A stretch of DNA of 45,816 nt, taken from Saccoglossus kowalevskii. Taxonomy: Eukaryota > Hemichordata > Enteropneusta > Harrimaniidae. Location of the stretch: positions 1-45,816 of the forward strand of contig NW_003136314.1 of assembly GCF_000003605.2 (NCBI RefSeq), read 5' to 3'. Position 1 is the stretch's first letter, and every line of letters begins with the position of its first letter. Below are positions 35,801-45,420 of the stretch, in pieces. The position numbers were made by a program, and so were the translations under genes. The notes beneath the pieces are model-generated. The model worked only from the letters and a program-made list of their open reading frames with translations, was not told where the DNA came from and made no database searches.

Positions 35801-36990
35801 ATAGTGTTACCCCCAGCCTATCTCGGAATGCTGGTTCAATTAAAACCAATCATCTTACCCCAATCTCTCTCTCTCGGAATGTTGGTTAAATGAAAACCAA
35901 TAATCTTACCACAGGCTATCTCTCAAGGAATGCTGGTTGAATGAAAACCAATAGTCTTACCCCAGTCTATCTCTCTTGGAATGCTGGTTGAATAAAAATC
36001 AATAGTGTTACCCCCAGCCTATCTCGGAATGCTGGTTCAATTAAAACCAATCATCTTACCCCAATCTCTCGCTCTCGAAATGCTGGTTAAATGAAAACCA
36101 ATAATCTTATCCCAGTCTATCTCTCAAGGAATGCGGGATGAATGAAAACCAAATAATCTTACCCCAGTCTATCTCTCTCGGAAATGCTGGATGAATGAAA
36201 ACCAATAGTCTTACTCCAGTCTAACTCACTCGGAATGCTGGTTGAATGAAAACCAATAGTCTTACCCCAGACTATCTCTCAAGGAATGCTGGATGAATGA
36301 AAACCAATAATCTTACCACAGTCTATCTCTCAAGGAATGCTGGATGATTGAAAACCAATAGTCTTACTCCAGTCTATCTCACTCAGAATGCTGGTTGAAT
36401 GAAAACCAATAGTCTTTCACCAGTCTATCTCTCAAGGAATGCTGGTTGAATGAAAACCAATAGTCTTACCCCATTCTATCTCTCAAGGAATGCTGGTTGA
36501 ATGAAAACCAATCAACTTACCCCAATTTCTCTCTCTCGGAATGCTGGTTAAATGAAAACCAATAATCTTACCACAGTCTATCTCTCAAGGAATGCTGGAT
36601 GATTGAAAACCAATAGTCTTACTCCAGTCTATCTCACTCAGAATGCTGGTTGAATGAAAACCAATAGTCTTACACCAGTCTATCTCTCAAGGAATGCTGG
36701 TTGAATGAAAACCAATAGTGTTATCCCAGTCTATCTCTCTCGGAATGCTGGTTGAATGAAAATCAATAGTGTTACCCCCAGCCTATCTCGGAATGCTGGT
36801 TCAATTAAAACCAATCATCTTACCCCAATCTCTCTCTCTCGGAATGTTGGTTAAATGAAAACCAATAATCTTACCACAGGCTATCTCTCAAGGAATGCTG
36901 GTTGAATGAAAACCAATAGTCTTACCCCAGTCTATCTCTCTTGGAATGCTGGTTGAATAAAAATCAATAGTGTTACCCCCAGCCTATCTC
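32890..36990. repeat. Family B higher-order array
   Basis: S pairs 201 bp apart at 33,226/33,427, 34,548/34,749, 35,817/36,018 and 36,782/36,983. The spacing of successive pairs is 1,322, 1,269 and 965 bp, that is 26, 25 and 19 monomers. Each unit carries CCAATCAACTT (32,952, 34,274, 35,543, 36,508), TTACCACAG, GGATGATTG, CACTCAGAATG, AATAGTGTTATCCC, GGAATGTTGG (33,285, 34,607, 35,876, 36,841), CTCTCTTGGAATG and GAATAAAAATC. Length changes are by whole monomers plus two single-base insertions (AACCAAATAATC and GGAAATGCTGG near 36,150-36,185). A duplicated two-monomer step (102 bp) puts CCAATCAACTT also at 35,441. Confidence 0.85.
33480..33955. repeat. Diverged island 5 (GAGTG / ACTCT type)
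   Basis: About nine monomers sit directly after the H unit that follows a family B S pair. GGAATGCTGG becomes GGAGTGCTGG or AGAGTGCTGG in nearly all of them, GAATGAAAA becomes GAGTGAAAA in about half, and CCCCAGTCT becomes CCCCACTCT in most. Rare-monomer order: CTGTCAA (33,686), GATACCCAAC (33,721) with CTAACTCTCATGAA (33,733), then CATACACCA. The corresponding place in the next unit (34.76 kb on) is filled by ordinary monomers. Repetition of the same three changes across neighbours argues against random error and for local spread of a variant. Confidence 0.82.
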
Positions 36991-37500
36991 GGAATGCTGG
37001 TTCAATTAAAACCAATCATCTTACCCCAATCTCTCGCTCTCGAAATGCTGGTTAAATGAAAACCAATAATCTTATCCCAGTCTATCTCTCAAGGAATGCT
37101 GGATGAATGAAAACCAATAGTCTTACTCCAGTCTATCTCACTCGGAATGCTGGTTGAATGAAAACCAATAGTGTTACCCCAGTCTATCTCTCTCGGAATG
37201 CTGGTTGAATGAAAACCAATCATATTACCCCAATCTATCTCTCTCGGAATGCTGGTTAAATGAAAACCAATAATCTTACCCCAGTCTATCTCTCTCGGAA
37301 TGCTGGATGAATGAAAACCAATAGTCTTACTCCAGTCTATCTCACTCGGAATGCTGGTTGAATGAAAACCAATAGTCTTACCCCAGACTATCTCTCAAGG
37401 AATGCTGGATGAATGAAAACCAATAGTCTTACTCCAGTTTATCTCACTCGGAATGCTGGTTGAATGAAAACCAATAGTCTTACCCCAGTCTATCTCTCTC

Positions 37501-38430
37501 GGAATGCTGGTTAAATGAAAACCAATAATCTTACCCCAGTCTATCTCTCAAGGAATGCTGGATGAATGAAAACCAAAAGTCTTACTCCAGTCTATCTCAC
37601 TCGGAATGCTGGTTGAATGAAAACCAATAGTCTTACCCCAGTCTATCTCTCAAGGAATGCTGGTTGAATGAAAACCAATAGTCTTACCCCAGTCTATCTC
37701 TCAAGGAATGCTGGATGAATGAAAACCAATAGTCTTACTCCAGTCTATCTCATTCGGAATGCTGGTTGAATGAAAACCAATAGTGTTACCTCAGTCTATC
37801 TCTCAAGGAATGCTGGTTGAATGAAAACCAATAGTGATACCCCAGTCTATCTCTCTCGGAATGCTGGTTGAATGAAAATAAATAGTGTTACGCCCAGCCT
37901 ATCTCGGAATGCTGCTTGAATGAAAACCAATCATCTTACCCCAATTTCTCTCTCTCGGAATGCTGGTTAAATGAAAACCAATAATCTTACCCCAGTCTAT
38001 CTCTCAAGGAATACTGCATGAATGAAAACCAATAGTCTTACTCCAGTCTATGTCACTCGGAATGCTGGCTGAATGAAAACCAATAGTCTTACCCCAGTCT
38101 ATCTCTCATGGAATGCTGGTTGAATGATAACCAATAGACTTACCCCAGTCTATCTCTCTCGGAATGCTGGTTGAATGAAAATCAATAGCGTTACCCCCAG
38201 TCTATCTCGGAATGATAGTTGAATTAAAACCATTCATCTTACCCAATCTCTCTCTCTCTCGGAATGCTGGTTAAATAAAAAACAATATTCTTACCCCAGT
38301 CTATCTCTCAAGGAATGCTGGATGAATGAAAACCAATAGTCTTACTCCAGTCTATCTCACTCGAAATGCTGGTTGAATGAAAACCAATAGTCTTACCCCA
38401 GTCTATCTCTCTCGGAATGCTGGATGAATG
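37501..38430. repeat. 0.93-kb segment, copy 2 of the 19.27-kb segment
   Basis: Same markers as 19,270-20,190, with the intact AATAATC...TTACCCC monomer where the partner lost seven bases. It follows family B units directly, so a family A/B switch lies near 37.5 kb. Downstream it continues into the CCCTAG unit and the chimeric monomer at 38.47 kb, whereas the 19-20 kb copy breaks off into the 865-bp duplication. Confidence 0.87.
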
Positions 38431-38464
38431 AAAACCAATAGTCTTACCCTAGTCTATCTCTCAA

Positions 38465-38517
38465 GGAATGCTGGATGAATGAAAACCAATAGTCTTACTC
38501 CAATCTCTCTCTCTCTC
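38465..38517. repeat. Chimeric monomer (crossover fossil), copy 4
   Basis: Same fusion as at 12.32, 18.61 and 28.11 kb; 53 bp like the 12.3 kb copy, with two extra CT bases. A doublet of the CACTCAA unit and the CCTGGTC/GGACTG unit follows (38,760-38,940), a further two-monomer duplication of 102 bp. Confidence 0.78.
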
Positions 38518-39829
38518 GGAATGCTGGTTAAATGAAAAACAATAATCTTACCCCAGTCTATCTCTCAAGGAATGCTGGATGAATGAAAACCAATAGTCTT
38601 ACCCCAGTCTATCTCTCTCGGAATGCTGGATGAATGAAAACCAATAGTCTTACCCTAGTCTATCTCTCAAGGAATGCTGGATGAATGAAAACCAATTGTC
38701 TTACTCCAGTCTATCTGACTCGGAATGCTGGTTGAATGAAAACCAATAGTCTTACCCCAGTCTATCACTCAAGGAATGCTGGTTGAATGGAAACCAATAG
38801 TGTTACCCTGGTCTATCTCTCAAGGACTGCTGGTTGAATGAAAACCAATAGTCTTACCCCAGTCTATCACTCAAGGAATGCTGGTTGAATGGAAACCAAT
38901 AGTGTTACCCTGGTCTATCTCTCAAGGACTGCTGGTTGAATGAAAACCAATAGTCTTACCCCAGTCTATCTCTCAAGGAATGCTGGATGAATGAAAACCA
39001 ATAGTCTTACTCCAGTCTATCTCACTCGGAATGCTGGTTGAATGAAAACCAATAGTCTTAACCGAGTCTATCTCTCAAAGACTGCTGGTTGAATGAAAAC
39101 CAATAGTCTTACCCCAGTCTATCTCTCAAGGAATGCTGGATGAATGAAAACCAAAAGTCTTACTCCAGTCTATCTCACTCGGAATGCTGGTTGAATGAAA
39201 ACCAATACTGTTACCTCAGTCTATCTCTCAAGGAATGCTGGTTGAATGAAAACCAATAGTGTTACCCCAGTCTATCTCTCTCGGAATGCTGGTTGAATGA
39301 AAATAAATAGTGTTACGCCCAGCCTATCTCGGAATGCTGCTTGAATGAAAACCAATCATCTTACCCCAATTTCTCTCTCTCGGAGTGCTGGTTAAATGAA
39401 AACCAATAATCGTACCCCAGTCTATCTCTCAAGGAATGCTGGATGAATGAAAACCAATAGTCTTACTCCAGTCTATGTCACTCGGAATGCTGGCTGAATG
39501 AAAACCAATAGTCTTACCCCAGTCTATCTCTCAAGGAATGCTGGTTGAATGAAAACCAATAGTCTAACTCCAGTCTATCTCACTCGGAATGCTGGTTGAA
39601 TGAAAAACCAATCATCTTACCCCAATCTCTCTCTCTCGGAATGCTGGTTAAATGAAAAACAATAATCTTACCCCAGTCTATCTCTCAAGGAATGCTGGAT
39701 GAATGAAAACCAATAGTCTTACTCCAGTCTATCTCACTCGGAATGCTGGTTGAATGAAAACCAATAGTGTTACCTCAGTCTATCTCTCCAGGAATGCTGG
39801 TTGAATGAAAACCAATAGTGTTACACCAG

Positions 39830-40345
39830 TCTATCTCTCTCGGAATGCTGGTTGAATGAAAATAAATAGTGTTACCCCCAGCCTATCTCGGAATGCTGGT
39901 TCAATTAAAACCAAACATCTTACCCCAATCTCTCTCTCTCGGAATGTTGGTTAAATGAAAACCAATAATCTTACCACAGGCTATCTCTCAAGGAATGCTG
40001 GTTGAATGAAAACCAATAGTCTTACCCCAGTCTATCTCTCTTGGAATGCTGGTTGAATAAAAATCAATAGTGTTACCCCCAGCCTATCTCGGAATGCTGG
40101 TTCAATTAAAACCAATCATCTTACCCCAATCTCTCGCTCTCGAAATGCTGGTTAAATGAAAACCAATAATCTTATCCCAGTCTATCTCTCAAGGTATGCT
40201 GGATGAATGAAAACCAATAGTCTTACTCCAGTCTATCTCACTCGGAATGCTGGTTGAATGAAAACCAATAGTGTTACCCCAGTCTATCTCTCTCGGAATG
40301 CTGGTTGAATGAAAACCAATCATATTAACCCAATCTATCTCTCTC
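39830..40345. repeat. Family B unit embedded between family A segments
   Basis: S tails at 39,882 and 40,083 (201 bp), GGAATGTTGG at 39,941, TTACCACAGGC, CTCTCGCTCTCGAAATG, TTATCCCAG, AAGGTATGCTGG and CCAATCATATTAACCC follow the order at 34.55-35.0 kb. It leads into the mildly diverged stretch at 40.35 kb. Confidence 0.8.
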
Positions 40346-40346
40346 G

Positions 40347-40700
40347 GAATGCTGGTTGAATGAAAACCAATAGTCTTACCCCAGTCTATCTGTCAAGGAA
40401 TGCTGGTTGAATGAAAACCAATAGTGATACCCAAGTCTAACTCTCATGAACTGCTGGTTGAATGAAAACCAATAGTCATACACCAGTCTAACTCTCAAGG
40501 ACTGCTGGTTGACTGAAAATCAATAGTGTTACCCCCAGTCCATCTTGGAATGCTGGTTGAATGAAAACCATTAATCTTACCCCAGTCTAACTCTCAAGGA
40601 ATGCTGGTTGATGAAAATCATAGTAGTACCCCAGTCAATCTCTCAAGGAATGCTGGTTGATGAAACCAATAGTGTTACCCCAGTCTATCTTCTCTCGGAA
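40347..40700. repeat. Mildly diverged island 6
   Basis: Rare-monomer succession: CTGTCAA (40,390), GATACCCAAG (40,425) with CTAACTCTCATGAA (40,438), CATACACCAG with CTAACTC, GGTTGACTG, an S-like unit with CAGTCCATCTTGG (40,540), AACCATTAATC, then units with deletions (GGTTGATGAAAATCATAG, GGTTGATGAAACC). It is the fullest and least mutated version of the succession also found at 15.06, 16.85, 33.68 and 4.20 kb. Confidence 0.78.
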
Positions 40701-40782
40701 TGCTGGTTGAATGAAAATAAATAGTGTTACCCGAGTCTATCTCTCAAGGACTGCTGGTTGAATGAAAACCAATAGTCTTACC

Positions 40783-41530
40783 CCAGTCTATCTCTCTCGG
40801 AATGCTGGTTAAATGAAAAACAATAATCTTACCCCAGTCTATCTCTCAAGGAATGCTGGATGAATGAAAACCAATAGTCTTACCCCAGTCTATCTCTCTC
40901 GGAATGCTGGATGAATGAAAACCAATAGTCGTATCCTAGTCTATCTCTCAAGGAATGCTGGATGAATGAAAACCAATTGTCTTACTCCAGTCTATCTGAC
41001 TCGGAATGCTGGTTGAATGAAAACCAATAGTCTTACTCCAGTCTATCACTCAAGGAATGCTGGTTGAATGGAAACCAATAGTGTTACCCTGGTCTATCTC
41101 TCAAGGACTGCTGGTTGAATGAAAACCAATAGTCTTACTCCAGTCTATCTCTCAAGGAATGCTGGATGAATGAAAACCAATAGTCTTACCCCAGTCTATC
41201 TCACTCGGAATGCTGAGTGAATGAAAACCAATAGTCTTACCCCAGTCTATCTCTCTCGGAATGCTGGATGAATGAAAACCAATAGTCTTACCCTAGTCTA
41301 TCTCTCAAGGAATGCTGGATGAATGAAAACCAATAGTCTTCCTCCAGTCTATCTGACTCGGAATGCTGGTTGAATGAAAACCAATAGTCTTACCCCAGTC
41401 TATCACTCAAGGAATGCTGGTTGAATGGAAACCAATAGTGTTACCCCGGTCTATCTCTCTCGGAATGCTGGTTGAATGAAAACCAATAGTCTTAACCGAG
41501 TCTATCTCTCAAGGACTGCTGGTTGAATGA
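40783..41530. repeat. 0.75-kb segment, copy 3 of the 6.07-kb segment
   Basis: Offset 34,718 from the first copy and 15,689 from the second. Shared: TTAAATGAAAAAC (40,809), CAATTG unit with CTGACTC, GCTGAGTG, CTTCCTCCAG (41,338), CCCCGGTC. It has its own changes, AATAGTCGTATCC (40,928) and TTAACCGAG (41,492). A partial repeat of the CACTCAA-to-CCCGAG run follows at 41.6-41.75 kb and again at 43.13-43.25 kb. Confidence 0.83.
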
Positions 41531-43520
41531 AAACCAATAGTGTTACGCCCAGTCTATCTCTCAAGGAATGCTGGATGAATGAAAACCAAAAGTCTTACTC
41601 CAGTCTATCACTCAAGGAATGCTGGTTGAATGGAAACCAATAGTGTTACCCCGGTCTATCTCTCTCGGAATGCTGGTTGAATGAAAACCAATAGTCTTAC
41701 CCGAGTCTATCTCTCAAGGACTGCTGGTTGAATGAAAACCAATAGTCTTACCCCAGTCTATCTCTCAAGGAATGCTGGATGAATGAAAACCAAAAGTCTT
41801 ACTCCAGTCTATCTCACTCGGAATGCTGGTTGAATGAAAACCAATACTGTTACCTCAGTCTATCTCTCAAGGAATGCTGGTTGAATGAAAACCAATAGTG
41901 TTACCCCAGTCTATTTCTCTCGGAATGCTGGTTGAATGAAAATAAATAGTGTTACGCCCAGCCTATCTCGGAATGCTGCTTGAATGAAAACCAATCATCT
42001 TACCCCAATTTCTATCTCTCGGAGTGCTGGTTAAATGAAAACCAATAATCGTACCCCAGTCTATCTCTCAAGGAATGCTGGATGAATGAAAACCAATAGT
42101 CTTACTCCAGTCTATGTCACTCGGAATGCTGGCTGAATGAAAACCAATAGTCTTACCCCAGTCTATCTCTCAAGGAATGCTGGTTGAATGAAAACCAATA
42201 GTCTTACTCCAGTCTATCTCACTCGGAATGCTGGTTGAATGAAAAACCAATCATCTTACCCCAATCTCTCTCTCTCGGAATGCTGGTTAAATGAAAAACA
42301 ATAATCTTACCCCAGTCTATCTCTCAAGGAATGCTGGATGAATGAAAACCAATAGTCTTACTCCAGTCTATCTCACTCGGAATGCTGAGTGAATGAAAAC
42401 CAATAGTCTTACCCCAGTCTATCTCTCTCGGAATGCTGGATGAATGAAAACCAATAGTCTTACCCTATTCTATCTCTCAAGGAATGCTGGATGAATGAAA
42501 ACCAATAGTCTTACTCCAGTCTATCTGACTCGGAATGCTGGTTGAATGAAAACCAATAGTCTTACCCCAGTCTATCACTCAAGGAATGCTGGTTGAATGG
42601 AAACCAATAGTGTTACCCTGGTCTATCTCTCAAGGACTGCTGGTTGAATGAAAACCAATAGTCTTACCCCAGTCAATCTCTCAAGGAATGCTGGATGAAT
42701 GAAAACCAATAGTCTTACTCCAGTCTATCTCACTCGGAATGCTGGTTGAATGAAAACCAATAGTGTTACCCCAGTCTATCTCTCAAGGAATGCTGGTTGA
42801 ATGAAAACCAATAGTGTTACCCCAGTCTATCTCTCTCGGAATGCTGGTTGTATGAAAATAAATAGTGTTACGCCCAGCCTATCTCGGAATGCTGGTTCAA
42901 TTAAAACCAATCATCTTACCCCAATCTGTCTCTCTCGGAATGCTGGTTAAATGAAAACAAATAATCTTACCCCAGGCTATCTCTCAAGGAATGCTGGATG
43001 AATGAAAACCAATAGTCTTACTCCAGTCTATCTCACTCGGAATGCTGGTTGAATGAAAACCAATAGTCTTACCCCAGTCTATCTCTCAAGGAATGCTGGT
43101 TGAATGAAAACCAATAGTCTTACCCCAGTCTATCACTCAAGGAATGCTGGTTGAATGGAAACCAATAGTGTTACCCCGGTCTATCTCTCTCGGAATGCTG
43201 GTTGAATGAAAACCAATAGTCTTACCCGAGTCTATCTCTCAAGGACTGCTGGTTGAATGAAAACCAATAGTCTTACCCCAGTCTATCTCTCAAGGAATGC
43301 TGGATGAATGAAAACCAAAAGTCTTACTCCAATCTATCTCACTCGGAATGCTGGTTGAATGAAAACCAATACTGTTACCTCAGTCTATCTCTCAAGGAAT
43401 CCTGGTTGAATGAAAACCAATAGTCTTACCCCAGTCTATCTCTCTCGGAATGCTGGTTGAATGAAAACCAATAGTCTTACCCCAGTCTATCTCTCAAGGA
43501 ATGCTGGATGAATGAAAACC
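41530..43520. repeat. Family A array, ordinary monomers
   Basis: Standard 51-bp units with S tails at 41,962 and 42,878. Marker runs repeat those at 20.3-20.9 and 39.1-39.7 kb (AACCAAAAGTC, AATACTGTTACCTCAG, S, GGAGTGCTGG, AATAATCGTACC, CTATGTCACTC, GGCTGAATG, then an H unit without S near 42,245). I see nothing here other than monomers. Confidence 0.8.
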
Positions 43521-43930
43521 AATAGTCTTACTCCAGTCTATCTCACTCGGAATGCTGGTTGAATGAAAACCAATAGTGTTACCTCAGTCTATCTCTCCAG
43601 GAATGCTGGTTGAATGAAAACCAATAGTGTTACCCCAGTCTATCTCTCTCGGAATGCTGGTTGAATGAAAATAAATAGTGTTACCCCCAGCCTATCTCGG
43701 AATGCTGGTTCAATAAAACCATCATCTTACCCCAATCTCTCTCTCTCGGAATGCTGGTTGATGAAAACCAATAGTCTTACCCCAGTCTATCTCTCTCGAA
43801 ATGCTGGTTGAATGAAAATCAATAGCGTTACCCCAGCCTATCTCGGAATGCTGGTTGAATTAAAACCAATCATCTTACCCCAATCTCTCTCTCTTGGAAT
43901 GCTGGTTAAATGAAAAACAATAATCTTACT
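43520..43930. repeat. Close S pair, copy 2, with small deletions
   Basis: S tails at 43,691 and 43,837, 146 bp apart. The H unit between them has two small deletions (TTCAATAAAACCATCATC) and the next monomer lacks one base (GGTTGATGAAAACC); the second S has only four Cs. It matches 5,700-6,130 in order. Confidence 0.75.
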
Positions 43931-44159
43931 CCAGTCAATCTCTCAAGGAATGCTGGATGAATGAAAACCAATAGTCTTACTCCAGTCTATCTCACTCGGA
44001 ATGCTGAGTGAATGAAAACCAATAGTCTTACCCCAGTCTATCTCTCTCGGAATGCTGGATGAATGAAAACCAATAGTCTTACCCTAGTCTATCTCTCAAA
44101 GAATGCTGGAGGAATGAAAACCAATAGTCTTCCTCCAGTCTATCTGCCTCGGAATGCTG

Positions 44160-44908
44160 GTTGAATGAAAACCAATAGTGTTACCCCAGTCTATCTCTCT
44201 CGGAATGCTGGTTGAATGAAAATAAATAGTGTTACGCCCAGCCTATCTCGGAATGCTGCTTGAACGAAAACCAATCATCTTACCCCAATTTCTCTCTCTC
44301 GGAATGCTGGTTAAATGAAAACCAATAATCTTACCCCAGTCTATCTCTCAAGGAATACTGCATGAATGAAAACCAATAGTCTTACTCCAGTCTATGTCAC
44401 TCGGAATGCTGGCTGAATGAAAACCAATAGTCTTACCCCAGTCTATCTCTCAAGGAATGCTGGTTGAATGAAAACCAATAGACTTACCCCAGTCTATCTC
44501 TCTCGGAATGCTGGTTGAATGAAAATCAATAGCGTTACCCACAGCCTATCTCGGAATGATAGTTGAATTAAAACCATTCATCTTACCCCAATCTCTCTCT
44601 CTCTGAATGCTGGTTAAATAAAAAACAATAATCTTACCCCAGTCTATCTCTCAAGGAATGCTGGATGAATGAAAACCAATAGTCTTACTCCAGTCCATCT
44701 CACTCGAAATGCTGGTTGAATGAAAACCAATAGTCTTACCCCAGTCTATCTCTCTCGGAATGCTGGATGAATGAAAACCAATAGTCTTACCCTAGTCTAT
44801 CTCTCAAGGAATGCTGGATGAATGAAAACCAATAGTCTTACTCCAGTCTATCTGACTCGGAATGCTGGTTGAATGAAAACCAATAGTCTAACCCCAGTCT
44901 ATCACTCA
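44160..44908. repeat. 0.75-kb segment, copy 2 of the 10.82-kb segment
   Basis: Aligned with 10,815-11,565 at constant offset 33,348, with the same private variants (TTGAACGAAAACC, CCCACAGCC, GATAGTTGAATTAAA, CTCTCTGAATG, CAGTCCATC). After the TCTAACCCC unit the two diverge: this copy goes into a CACTCAA and CCCCGGTCTGTC run like 2.6 kb. Confidence 0.87.
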
Positions 44909-45420
44909 AGGAATGCTGGTTGAATGGAAACCAATAGTGTTACCCCGGTCTGTCTCTCTCGGAATGCTGGTTGAATGAAAACCAATAGTCTTACCCGAGT
45001 CTATCTCTCAAGGACTGCTGGTTGAATGAAAACCAATAGTCTTACCCCAGTCTATCTCTCAAGGAATGCTGGATGAATGAAAACCAAAAGTCTTACTCCA
45101 GTCTATCTCACTCGGAATGCTGGTTGAATGAAAACCAATACTGTTACCTCAGTCTATCTCTCAAGGAATGCTGGTTGAATGAAAACCAATAGTCTTACCC
45201 CAGTCTATCTCTCAAGGAATGCTGGTTGAATGAAAACCAATAGTCTTACCCCAGTCTATCTCTCAAGGAATGCTGGATGAATGAAAACCAATAGTCTTAC
45301 TCCAGTCTATCTCACTCGGAATGCTGGTTGAATGAAAACCAATAGTGTTACCTCAGTCTATCTCTCCAGGAATGCTGGTTGAATGAAAACCAATAGTGTT
45401 ACCCCAGTCTATCTCTCTCG

